Source: RGIG3009 sp045590855
GTDB lineage: Bacteria; Bacillota; Clostridia; Oscillospirales; Acutalibacteraceae
Assembly: GCA_045590855.1 (NCBI GenBank)
Contig: JAZNRV010000065.1
Coordinates: 1 to 21,347, forward strand
Reading direction: 5' to 3'
Length of the DNA: 21,347 nt
Below the pieces are notes generated by a model, which was not told the DNA's origin, searched no databases, and was given only the letters and a program-made list of their open reading frames with translations. This document shows positions 1 to 6,728 of the stretch, one piece after another. Position numbers and translations under genes: made by a program. Each line of letters begins with the position of its first letter. Position 1 is the stretch's first letter.

Positions 1-131
1 ATCACCTGAAAACCCCCTCCGGAAAAGAAGTGTTGATTCCTGCCATTCCCGATATTATCCGCTTGGTGGATATTGATAACGGTGTAATTCGCATTACACC
101 CATGTTAGGATTGTTTGACGATGAGAATTGA
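1..131 (+). CDS. rimM: Ribosome maturation factor RimM, C-terminal end (partial)
   Basis: The reading frame that is open from base 3 encodes about 42 residues ending in ITPMLGLFDDEN and stops at TGA 129-131. The segment KEVLIPAIPDIIRLVDIDNG is typical of the C-terminal PRC-barrel of RimM, which helps mature the 30S subunit by binding S19. The call rests on this tail and on its position directly before trmD, which is the standard rimM-trmD order in Firmicutes. The 5' part lies outside the window. The stop overlaps the trmD start by 11 nt, which suggests translational coupling. Confidence 0.85.
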   Translation, partial: HLKTPSGKEVLIPAIPDIIRLVDIDNGVIRITPMLGLFDDEN

Positions 132-858
132 TTTACTAACCTTGTTCCCCGAATCGTGCAACGCGGTACTGGGTGAAAGCATTATCGGTCGCGCTCGTGC
201 GCGCGGGATTTTGGATATTCGCTTTCATCAAATTCGCGATTACACCGAAAACCGCCAAAAACAAGTGGACGATTATCCGTACGGCGGCGGCATGGGCATG
301 GTCATGAATGCGCAACCGATTGCCGACTGTTTTCGCGCGGTGTGCGACGATATCGGGCATCGCCCGCATTTGATTTATTTGTCGCCGCAAGGAAAAACGC
401 TGACGCAACAGCGCGCCAAAGAGTTGGCACAGTTGCCTGAACTGTGCTTGTTGTGCGGGCATTACGAGGGTGTGGACGAGCGCGTGATTGAAGCACTGGT
501 GGACGAACAAATCTCGATTGGTGACTATGTGTTGACCGGTGGAGAATTGCCCGCCATGGTGCTGACGGATTGCGTGGCACGCATGATTCCCGGTGTGTTA
601 TCGGACGAAACGTGTTTTACGGAAGAAAGCCATTTTTCGTCGCTGCTCGAATACCCGCAATATACCCGTCCCGCCGTGTGGGAAGGGCGTGAGGTGCCGG
701 ACGTGTTGCTTTCGGGTCATCACGAAAACATTGCCCGCTGGCGACGGGAACAATCGCTTTTGCGCACGTTGAAGCATCGTCCCGATATGTTGGAAAACGC
801 ACCATTGACATCAAAAGAAAAACAATGGTTGGAAGAGCAAAAACAAAAAATTGAATAA
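121..858 (+). CDS. trmD: tRNA (guanine37-N1)-methyltransferase TrmD
   Basis: TrmD methylates N1 of G37 in tRNAs that have G at position 36, using S-adenosylmethionine in a trefoil-knot SPOUT fold; this prevents +1 frameshifting. The protein (245 aa, normal for the family) starts MRIDLLTLFPES and carries the knot motifs LCGHYEGVDERVIE and SIGDYVLTGGELPAM around residues 110-145. I chose ATG 121, because AGGA at 107-110 lies upstream at usable spacing; a TTG two codons earlier is less likely. The start lies inside the end of rimM, so the two genes are probably one operon. No clear terminator follows; only a weak CTGCA/TGCAG hairpin near 884-897 is visible. Confidence 0.96.
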   Translation: MRIDLLTLFPESCNAVLGESIIGRARARGILDIRFHQIRDYTENRQKQVDDYPYGGGMGMVMNAQPIADCFRAVCDDIGHRPHLIYLSPQGKTLTQQRAKELAQLPELCLLCGHYEGVDERVIEALVDEQISIGDYVLTGGELPAMVLTDCVARMIPGVLSDETCFTEESHFSSLLEYPQYTRPAVWEGREVPDVLLSGHHENIARWRREQSLLRTLKHRPDMLENAPLTSKEKQWLEEQKQKIE

Positions 859-958
859 AAGTTATTCACCAATGTGGTTAAACTGCACAATTGCAGGGTG
901 TTCGCTTTTTTCAAAATAGGGCAGGCAACCAAAAATGCTATTGTGCATGGTTTTTTGT

Positions 959-986
959 TTGACCGTTCGCATTTTTGTGGTATAAT
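959..986 (+). promoter_or_regulatory. Promoter of the HPr gene
   Basis: TTGACC (959-964) is followed after 16 nt by a perfect TATAAT (981-986). It lies about 80 nt upstream of the HPr start, so it predicts a 5' leader of roughly 70 nt with no obvious structure. Confidence 0.7.
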
Positions 987-1066
987 ATAGATACTATATT
1001 AGGTCAATGAATACCTTTTTCAATAAACTGCACGTTTGAAGATACGACAAAAAGGAGTATACGGTT

Positions 1067-1333
1067 ATGTATGTAAAAGATGTATTGGTACAAAATCAAG
1101 TCGGGTTGCATGCTCGTCCCGCCACGTTTTTCATCCAAAAAGCCAACGAATACAAATCCTCCATTTGGGTGGAGAAAGAAGAACGCCGTGTTAACGCCAA
1201 AAGTTTGTTGGGCGTTTTGTCGCTGGGGATTGTTGGCGGTACCAACATTCGCATCATTGCCGACGGCAACGATGAAGAAACCGCTGTTGACGCGTTGGTA
1301 GCGTTGGTACAATCCGGTTTTAACGAACAATAA
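1067..1333 (+). CDS. ptsH: HPr family phosphocarrier protein
   Basis: HPr carries phosphate from phosphoenolpyruvate via enzyme I to the sugar-specific PTS components, and in Firmicutes it is also phosphorylated on Ser46 by HPr kinase for catabolite control. The 88-aa protein has the active-site motif GLHARPA with His15 and the regulatory Ser46 in NAKSLLGVLSLG, both at standard numbering. Because His15 is present it is HPr-like rather than a Crh homologue, which lacks this His. AAAGGAG at 1051-1057 sets the ATG at 1067. It has its own promoter and terminator, so it is monocistronic. No other PTS gene is visible nearby, so it could serve regulation more than transport. Confidence 0.92.
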   Translation: MYVKDVLVQNQVGLHARPATFFIQKANEYKSSIWVEKEERRVNAKSLLGVLSLGIVGGTNIRIIADGNDEETAVDALVALVQSGFNEQ

Positions 1334-1339
1334 AAACCA

Positions 1340-1372
1340 AAAGCGCAACCGTAAAACGGCTGCGCTTTTTTT
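1340..1372 (+). terminator. Rho-independent terminator after HPr gene
   Basis: AAGCGCA pairs with TGCGCTT, with an inner CCGT/ACGG stem around an AAA loop and one mismatch, followed by a run of T. It starts 7 nt after the HPr stop. Confidence 0.88.
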
Positions 1373-1392
1373 GTAGTAAGGGGGGGAGAAAA

Positions 1393-3231
1393 ATGCAGGA
1401 CAAACGAGCCGAACTGCGCAAATGTGCCATGGCATTGCCGCTGTCGAGCGGTGTGTATATTATGAAAGATAAAAAAGGCACCGTGATTTACATTGGCAAG
1501 GCCAAAGTGCTCAAAAACCGTGTGAGCCAGTATTTTGGGTCGGATACCAACCACACCGAAAAAGTGCGACAGATGGTCAGCCACGTTGACCGCTTTGATT
1601 ACATTGTTACCGACAATGAATTTGAAGCGCTCGTGTTGGAATGTTCGCTCATAAAACAATATTCCCCCAAATATAATATTTTGTTAAAAGATGACAAGGG
1701 ATACCATTATATTCGCATTTCACCTCCTCCCTATTCCCGCATTACCGCCGTGAAGCAAAAACCAAATGACGGTGCACGATATTTGGGCCCGTATGTCAGT
1801 TCGTTTACGGTCAAGCAAGCCGTGAGCGAAGTTAACAAACTGTTTTTGCTCTCCACTTGCCGCAAACCGTTACAGTACGGGCGGTGTCACGAACGCCCCT
1901 GCTTGAACCATTATATTGGGCAATGTTGCGCGCCGTGCAGCGGGCGGGTTTCGCCCGACGAATATGCCGAGCGGGTGGAACAAGCAGTGACGTATTTGAC
2001 ACAAGGCAGCGCCAAACTGATTCGTTTGTTGACAAAGCGCATGAGCACCGCCGCTGAAAATTTGGATTTTGAAACCGCCGCGCGGTTGCGCGACCGTATT
2101 CGCGCATTGGAAAAACTGAATAACAAGCAAAAGGTCGTGCACTCTTCCGTTAAGCAACAAGATATTATCGCTTTTGTCAGTTCGCAAAACGTGGGATGTT
2201 TTGAGGTGTTTCGGTTTACCGACGGTGCACTTTCTGACCGCGAACATTTTTTGGTGGAGCCGTCGCCGGATTTGCCGGCACTGCGCGCAGAATTTATTCG
2301 GCGGTATTACTCGTTGCGTTCCACCATTCCCCCGCGCATTTCGGTGGACGGTGATGTGGAGGATGCCGCGCTGCTCGAAGAATGGTTGACCAAAACCGCC
2401 GACAAGCGCTACAACGTGAAATTTTTGTACCCGCAAAAAGGCGAGCAAGCGCAATTACTCAACATGTGCCGCGACAATGCCGCCGAACGAGTGGCAGGGC
2501 AACTGAACATGGGTGGCGCGGCGGTTACTGCGTTAGAAGAACTACAAACACTGTTGGGGTTATCCGTCCCCCCTGCCCGCATTGAAAGTTATGACATTTC
2601 GCACACGGGTGGTAGCGATGTGGTGGGCGGTATGGTGGTGTTCCAAAACGGCAAGCCGAAAAAATCCGATTACCGCCGCTTTGAAATCAAAACCGTCGTT
2701 GGTCAGGACGATACCGCCTGCTTGCGCGAAGTGTTGGAACGTCGACTGCACGAATATCAGCAACACAAAGGTACCGACAACGGTTTTGGAGTGTTGCCGG
2801 ATTTGATTTTGCTCGACGGCGGTAAAGGGCAAGTTTCTGCCGTAAAACCGCTGGTAGACAGTTTTGGGTACTCGATTCCCGTTTTTGGCATGGTTAAAGA
2901 CAGTCATCACCGCACCCGTGCGATTACGGCAATGGGCGAAGAATTGTCCATTCAGTCCCGCCGCAGTGCGTTTACGCTGGTATCGGCCATTCAAGAAGAG
3001 GTTCACCGTTTTGCTATCGGTTATCACCGCAAAAAGCGCAGTAAACGGCAAACCGCCTCCACACTTACCGACATTGCGGGGATTGGCAAGCAACGCGCCG
3101 CGTTGCTGTTACGGCATTTTGGGTCGCTTACTGCCATTCGTCATGCCACGGTAGAACAACTTGCGGCTGTCAAAGGCATGACGTTGCCCGCCGCAAGGGC
3201 AGTTCATCGCCATTTTTTTGAAGAAAATTGA
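1393..3231 (+). CDS. uvrC: Excinuclease ABC subunit C (UvrC)
   Basis: UvrC makes the 3' and then the 5' incision around bulky DNA lesions after UvrA/UvrB recognition. The 612-aa protein is full length. It has an N-terminal GIY-YIG nuclease domain (SSGVYIMKDKKG then VIYIGKAK, residues about 17-40), a UVR segment (about 203-240, LDFETAARLRDRIRALEKL) for UvrB contact, the RNase-H-like endonuclease domain (ESYDISHTGGSDVVGGMV, near residue 397), and a C-terminal helix-hairpin-helix pair (LTDIAGIGKQRAALLLRHFG). ATG 1393 follows GGGGGAG at 1382-1387. It sits just downstream of the HPr terminator, so a promoter in that short gap or readthrough must drive it. Confidence 0.97.
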   Translation: MQDKRAELRKCAMALPLSSGVYIMKDKKGTVIYIGKAKVLKNRVSQYFGSDTNHTEKVRQMVSHVDRFDYIVTDNEFEALVLECSLIKQYSPKYNILLKDDKGYHYIRISPPPYSRITAVKQKPNDGARYLGPYVSSFTVKQAVSEVNKLFLLSTCRKPLQYGRCHERPCLNHYIGQCCAPCSGRVSPDEYAERVEQAVTYLTQGSAKLIRLLTKRMSTAAENLDFETAARLRDRIRALEKLNNKQKVVHSSVKQQDIIAFVSSQNVGCFEVFRFTDGALSDREHFLVEPSPDLPALRAEFIRRYYSLRSTIPPRISVDGDVEDAALLEEWLTKTADKRYNVKFLYPQKGEQAQLLNMCRDNAAERVAGQLNMGGAAVTALEELQTLLGLSVPPARIESYDISHTGGSDVVGGMVVFQNGKPKKSDYRRFEIKTVVGQDDTACLREVLERRLHEYQQHKGTDNGFGVLPDLILLDGGKGQVSAVKPLVDSFGYSIPVFGMVKDSHHRTRAITAMGEELSIQSRRSAFTLVSAIQEEVHRFAIGYHRKKRSKRQTASTLTDIAGIGKQRAALLLRHFGSLTAIRHATVEQLAAVKGMTLPAARAVHRHFFEEN

Positions 3232-3261
3232 TTGCATTTGTTTTTTGAGTTGTGCTATAAT
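3232..3261 (+). promoter_or_regulatory. Extended -10 promoter of the DUF6106-like gene
   Basis: TTGCAT (3232-3237), 18 nt, then TATAAT (3256-3261) preceded by TGC, an extended -10. It immediately follows the uvrC stop. Its position rules out the ATG at 3232 as the start of the next gene. Confidence 0.65.
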
Positions 3262-3282
3262 CAATATATGAGGTGGTACACT

Positions 3283-3804
3283 ATGGATTCGTTTGTGGAA
3301 CAAATTGTTGTTAAGAAAAAAACCGCAAAGCAACTGTTTGCGGTAGCGGTGGTTTGTGTGATTGCGGCGTTTTTGATTGCCGCCTCGATTTTGCTTGTCC
3401 GCATTATGGGGTTGTTGTCTGCCCTTGTTATCACGGGCGTGTTTTACGGCGCGTGGTATTTGCTGACGGCACAAAACATCGAATACGAATATTGTGTTAC
3501 CAACGATACCATTGACATTGACTGCATTATTGCACAACGCAAGCGCAAACGCATGGTTTCGGTCAGCGGTAAAAAAATTGAAGCGGCAGGCAAATATCTC
3601 CCCGCCCAGTGGCAAAACCGCAAAATGGACCGCACGGTGGTTGCTGCTCCCTCTCAAAGCGAGGATAATTTGTATTATTTTACGTATCACAGCAAAAAAA
3701 ACGGAAACACGTTGGTGGTGTTTCAACCCGATGAACGTGTAAAAAATTCCTTTTACCAAGGGTTGCCCCGTTTGATTCAACTGGAATGGGATAAACAAGA
3801 TTAA
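3283..3804 (+). CDS. DUF6106-like two-helix membrane protein, function unknown
   Basis: I recognise the N-terminus (MDSFVEQIVVKKK) as resembling DUF6106, a family of uncharacterised proteins in Clostridia; this is from memory and not checked. The 173-aa protein has a short cytoplasmic lead, two hydrophobic segments (about 17-38 and 40-61), and a soluble C-terminal part of about 110 residues rich in basic and aromatic residues. There is no signal peptidase site and no catalytic motif. I chose ATG 3283 because AGGTGG (3271-3276) precedes it and because the promoter -10 lies inside the longer in-frame extension. It has its own promoter and terminator and so is a single-gene unit. Confidence 0.8.
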   Translation: MDSFVEQIVVKKKTAKQLFAVAVVCVIAAFLIAASILLVRIMGLLSALVITGVFYGAWYLLTAQNIEYEYCVTNDTIDIDCIIAQRKRKRMVSVSGKKIEAAGKYLPAQWQNRKMDRTVVAAPSQSEDNLYYFTYHSKKNGNTLVVFQPDERVKNSFYQGLPRLIQLEWDKQD

Positions 3805-3811
3805 AAAGCGA

Positions 3812-3840
3812 AAAAAGCAACCGTTAAGGTTGCTTTTTGT
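3812..3840 (+). terminator. Rho-independent terminator
   Basis: AAAAAGCAACC / GGTTGCTTTTT stem with a GTTAA loop, ending in T. It closes the DUF6106-like gene. The nnrD ribosome binding site begins 2-3 nt after it, so nnrD may depend partly on readthrough. Confidence 0.85.
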
Positions 3841-3855
3841 TTAGGAGGTTTTAAC

Positions 3856-4695
3856 ATGGTGCATCCTGAATTTACGGCACGGTGTTTGCCCAAGCGGGCG
3901 AAAGACAGCCACAAAGGTACTTATGGCACGCTTTTGTCGGTCTGCGGCAGTTACGGCATGGCGGGGGCGGCAGTGTTTGCCGCCAAAGCGGCTTCGCGCA
4001 GTGGTACGGGTCTTGTCAAGGCGGTGCTGCCGGCATCGATTTACCCGATTGTTGCGACAACCGTACCTGAAGCAGTCTTTTTGCCGTTTGAAGACGAAAA
4101 ACCGTTTTCGTTATCCGAACCGCTTTCTGCCGCCGATGCGGTGGTTGTGGGTTGCGGATTGGGGCAAACCGACAAAACCCTTTATTTGGTGAACGAAGTG
4201 TTGGGAAAGGCCGATTGCCCCGTTGTGTTGGATGCGGATGGTATAAATTTGGTGGCAAAGCATATATCTATATTACAAACCATTCACGCACCCTTGATTC
4301 TTACCCCGCATCCCATGGAATTGGCACGATTGCTTGGTGTAACCGCAGCCGAAGTACAGCAAGACCGTGAAGCGGCGGCGGTGACTGCCGCGCAAAAAGT
4401 GGGCGGTATCGTGGTGCTCAAAGGACATCGCACCGTGGTTGCCGACCAAAACGGAGTGCTTTGGGTGAACACCACCGGCAACGCCGGTATGGCAACCGCG
4501 GGCATGGGCGACGTACTTGCCGGCATGATTGGCGGGTTGTTGGCACAAAGTGTCTCCCCTGCCGACGCTGCTTGCGGCGGTGTGTATTTGCATGGCTTGG
4601 CGGGTGACAAAGCCGCCGACCGATTGAGTATGCGCGCGTTATTACCGACCGACGTGTTGGACGAATTGGGAACGTTATTTGCGGAATGGGAATAA
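3856..4695 (+). CDS. nnrD: ADP-dependent (S)-NAD(P)H-hydrate dehydratase
   Basis: NnrD repairs damaged nicotinamide cofactors by dehydrating the S-hydrate of NADH or NADPH with ADP as phosphate donor-derived energy source. The 279-aa protein has the ribokinase-like fold motifs: SHKGTYGTLLSVCGSYGMAG near the N-terminus, LILTPHPMELARLLG in the middle, and the anion-hole/catalytic segment GNAGMATAGMGDVLAGMIGG near residue 215. It is the stand-alone dehydratase form; the epimerase domain (NnrE) that is fused in many bacteria is absent and is not seen nearby. AGGAGG at 3843-3848 supports ATG 3856. The lipoprotein gene follows after 19 nt and is probably co-transcribed. Confidence 0.94.
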   Translation: MVHPEFTARCLPKRAKDSHKGTYGTLLSVCGSYGMAGAAVFAAKAASRSGTGLVKAVLPASIYPIVATTVPEAVFLPFEDEKPFSLSEPLSAADAVVVGCGLGQTDKTLYLVNEVLGKADCPVVLDADGINLVAKHISILQTIHAPLILTPHPMELARLLGVTAAEVQQDREAAAVTAAQKVGGIVVLKGHRTVVADQNGVLWVNTTGNAGMATAGMGDVLAGMIGGLLAQSVSPADAACGGVYLHGLAGDKAADRLSMRALLPTDVLDELGTLFAEWE

Positions 4696-4714
4696 CTGTT
4701 AAAGGTGATAGTGT

Positions 4715-5221
4715 ATGCGCCGTTTTGTCGCTTTTTCCCTTTTGCTTTTGCTTGTGTTGAGTGGCATGGGTTGCCGCAAAGAAACTGCCGTCCCTCCGAT
4801 TACCACCAATTTTTCGTGCGAGTTTCACGCTATTTACCGCGAATTGGCGGTGGCGGGAACGTTAACCAGACGCACAGCGGGTTCGGTTTCGCTTACCTTC
4901 ACCGAACCCGAAACTTTAAACGGGCTTAGTGCCACGTGGGACGGCGAAGCGGTGAAGTTGTCGTTTCTTGGTTTGGAGTATACACTTTCCCCCGAAAGCG
5001 TGCCCGAAGCCGCTTTGGGGAAAGGATTGTTGGCGGTGCTGGATGCCGCCTTGCGAAACGAGGGTGACATTACACAAGACGGTGATGCCGTGGTATTGCA
5101 AGGTGTGTGCAACAATCACGACTACACCTACCGTTACGATAAAGAAAGCGGGGCACCTGTTTCGTTGGTTATTCCCTCCTTACCGCTTTCGGTAACGTTT
5201 GAAAATTGTAAAACTAACTAA
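4715..5221 (+). CDS. Putative lipoprotein, function unknown
   Basis: The 168-aa product begins with a basic n-region (MRR), a Leu-rich hydrophobic stretch, and a lipobox LSGMGC with the lipidated Cys at residue 20. The mature part is about 148 residues, predicted beta-rich, with alternating hydrophobic strands and no motif I recognise. It looks like the small lipoproteins often found in Clostridia that bind or scaffold at the membrane surface, but I would not name a function. AAAGGTGAT at 4701-4709 is the likely ribosome binding site. It follows nnrD closely and shares its transcript; the functional link is not evident. Confidence 0.85.
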   Translation: MRRFVAFSLLLLLVLSGMGCRKETAVPPITTNFSCEFHAIYRELAVAGTLTRRTAGSVSLTFTEPETLNGLSATWDGEAVKLSFLGLEYTLSPESVPEAALGKGLLAVLDAALRNEGDITQDGDAVVLQGVCNNHDYTYRYDKESGAPVSLVIPSLPLSVTFENCKTN

Positions 5222-5258
5222 AAAAGCGGAGAAGAACGTGGCGTTCTTCTCCGCTTTT
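5222..5258. terminator. Strong bidirectional terminator
   Basis: A perfect 17-bp stem (AAAAGCGGAGAAGAACG with its complement) around a TGG loop. On the minus strand it is followed by six T, which makes it a classical terminator for the aminotransferase gene; on the plus strand the T tract is weaker but the stem would also stop the lipoprotein transcript. Confidence 0.92.
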
Positions 5259-5268
5259 GGCTTTTATG

Positions 5269-6456
5269 TTATATCATTTTGCGAATGACGTCGGACAAAA
5301 TGGCGATGCCTTTGTCAATCTCCTCTGCCGAGGGCATGGAATAGTTCAGGCGGAAAGCGTTGGACGGGGCTTCGGTGTCGCAATTAAAAGCGGTACCTGC
5401 CACCACAAACACCTTTTGCTCGGCGGCGGCTTTGACCACATCCATCATCGGAAGATTTTGGGGCAATGTACACCACAAGAACAAACCGCCTTGCGGACGG
5501 GTATAGTCAACACAAGTGGGCATATATTGTTCCAACGCCGTCAGCATTTCCCCACATTTTTGGCGATAGAGTGCTTGGATGGAGGCAATGTGCGCATCCA
5601 AATCGCACGTTTGCAAGTACCGCGTGCACAGCATTTGGAAAAATTGGTTGGTGTGAACATCCTCGACTTGTTTGGCGACTACCATTTTTTGAAGCAGCGC
5701 TTCATTCCCGCAAGCAAAACCGATGCGCATGCCCGCCGACAACACCTTGGAAAATGAGCCGCAATAAATGACACGACCATCTTTGTCCATGCTTTTGAAA
5801 GTGGGGATTTCCTCACCCGCAAAACGAAGTTCACCGTACGGATTATCTTCCAAGATAATCACGTTGTATTTGTGTGCCAACGCATACACGGCACGGCGTT
5901 TTGCAAGCGACATGGTAATGCCGGTGGGGTTATGGAACGTGGGGATGAGGTACAACATCTTGACGTTTTTGGTGGTTTTAAGCGCTTCTTCCAACGCTTC
6001 GACGCTGATGCCGTCGGCTTCCATTTCCACCCCGACAGGACGAGCGCCCAGCGAACGGAACGCGTTGAGCGCACCGATGAAACTGGGGTTTTCGCAAAGT
6101 ACCACGTCGCCCGAGTTGCACAGCACTTTGCACGCCAGTTCAATGGCTTGTTGACCGCCGCTGGTAATGATGGTCATGTTGTTTGCGGTGTCAATGGCAA
6201 ATTTGCTTTGCAAGCGTTTGGCAACCAGTTCACGCAAGGGCGCATAGCCTTCCGTTACACCGTATTGCAAGGCGGTGGTGGGTTCTGACTTGAAAATGTC
6301 TGCCGCCAACGCAGAAAGTTCGTCCACGGGGAACGATTCGGGTGCGGGGTTACCCGCCGCAAAGGAAATGGCACCCGGTGTGCCCAAACTTTTGAAAATT
6401 TCGCGGATGGCAGAAGGTTTGAGTTGTTCAAAAGGTTTTGAAAATGTATAGTTCAT
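5269..6456 (-). CDS. PLP-dependent aminotransferase (class I, LysN/MocR-catalytic type)
   Basis: This fold-type I aminotransferase (395 aa) transfers an amino group from an amino acid to a 2-oxoacid. Visible landmarks are AISFAAGNPAPESFP at the N-terminus, the cofactor phosphate/ring contacts TSGGQQAIEL (about 98-107) and HNPTG (175-179), the DNPYGE segment, and the PLP-binding lysine K237 in GSFSKVLSAGMRIG. It resembles 2-aminoadipate/aromatic-type enzymes without the GntR DNA-binding domain found in MocR proteins. The substrate cannot be read from the sequence. Its promoter is back to back with that of the methionine operon, so a role with methionine or its keto acid is a reasonable inference but unproven. 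GGTGAT precedes the ATG. Confidence 0.9.
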   Translation of the reverse strand: MNYTFSKPFEQLKPSAIREIFKSLGTPGAISFAAGNPAPESFPVDELSALAADIFKSEPTTALQYGVTEGYAPLRELVAKRLQSKFAIDTANNMTIITSGGQQAIELACKVLCNSGDVVLCENPSFIGALNAFRSLGARPVGVEMEADGISVEALEEALKTTKNVKMLYLIPTFHNPTGITMSLAKRRAVYALAHKYNVIILEDNPYGELRFAGEEIPTFKSMDKDGRVIYCGSFSKVLSAGMRIGFACGNEALLQKMVVAKQVEDVHTNQFFQMLCTRYLQTCDLDAHIASIQALYRQKCGEMLTALEQYMPTCVDYTRPQGGLFLWCTLPQNLPMMDVVKAAAEQKVFVVAGTAFNCDTEAPSNAFRLNYSMPSAEEIDKGIAILSDVIRKMI

Positions 6457-6474
6457 AATTTATCACCGAAAAGT

Positions 6475-6503
6475 AGTATAGCACCTTTTGGTTGCGAATG
6501 CAA
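6475..6503 (-). promoter_or_regulatory. Promoter of the aminotransferase gene
   Basis: On the minus strand, TTGCAT (6503-6498) is followed after 17 nt by TATACT (6480-6475). It is 19 nt upstream of the start codon. Its -35 box is only 7 nt from the -35 box of the divergent methionine promoter. Confidence 0.72.
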
Positions 6504-6510
6504 GTAATCG

Positions 6511-6539
6511 TTGACAAAGCAACATTTATCGTGTATACT
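6511..6539 (+). promoter_or_regulatory. Promoter of the methionine operon
   Basis: A consensus TTGACA (6511-6516), 17-nt spacer and TATACT (6534-6539). Transcription would start near 6546 and include the Met-rich leader ORF and the attenuator before metY. Confidence 0.85.
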
Positions 6540-6572
6540 TTTTAATAGTTTACAAAAAGGGGGCTAACCGTC

Positions 6573-6650
6573 ATGAACAATCGGCGAATGTTTATGGGAA
6601 TGAACATGGGCATGATGATGCGCATGTCGGTTTTCGTTGCCTTGCGTTAA
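6573..6650 (+). CDS. Methionine-rich leader peptide of the metY-metA operon
   Basis: A 25-codon ORF lies between the promoter and metY. It has nine AUG codons (residues 1, 6, 8, 10, 12, 14, 15, 16, 18), including three in a row at 6612-6620, and ends Val-Phe-Val-Ala-Leu-Arg-stop. AAGGGGG at 6557-6563 is well spaced for ATG 6573. Met normally makes up only 2-3 percent of residues, so this density directly before methionine biosynthesis genes is very unlikely by chance. By analogy with the trp, his and leu leaders, the peptide itself is expected to be only a sensor: ribosomes pause on the AUG run when Met-tRNA is scarce. The last codons (6634-6643) double as the antiterminator strand. Confidence 0.88.
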   Translation: MNNRRMFMGMNMGMMMRMSVFVALR

Positions 6651-6710
6651 CCAAAAATGTTTTTGTTTGGGAGTTGAAAGGCAACGAGCAATCGTTTGCC
6701 TTTATTTTTT
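6604..6710 (+). promoter_or_regulatory. Ribosome-mediated transcription attenuator controlled by Met codons
   Basis: Three alternative structures can be seen. (1) The Met-codon run itself folds: ACATG/CATGT with an inner GCAT/ATGC (6604-6627), a possible pause hairpin. (2) Antiterminator: TCGTTGCCTT at 6634-6643, within the leader ORF, is exactly complementary to AAGGCAACGA at 6678-6687. (3) Terminator: 6677-6687 pairs with 6692-6703. Structures 2 and 3 share one strand and exclude each other. A ribosome that reaches the UAA at 6648 would cover 6634-6643 and allow termination; a ribosome stalled at 6612-6620 would leave it free and allow readthrough into metY. The geometry is what the classical attenuation model requires; activity is inferred. 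Confidence 0.82.
6677..6710 (+). terminator. Attenuator terminator in front of metY
   Basis: An 11-bp stem with one bulged T (6697) and a GCAA tetraloop (6688-6691), followed by six T at 6705-6710. The metY ribosome binding site starts right after the T tract. Confidence 0.9.
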
Positions 6711-6728
6711 AGGGAAGGATGTTGTTTC

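Noticed and set aside
6540..6728. SAM riboswitch or Met T-box upstream of metY
   Set aside because: The leader is too short, shows no S-box core or T-box TGGNACC-type sequence, and is largely occupied by the leader ORF and attenuator.
6696..6728. Upstream extension of metY
   Set aside because: It would start inside the 3' arm of the attenuator terminator; AGGGAAGGAT before ATG 6729 is the better start.
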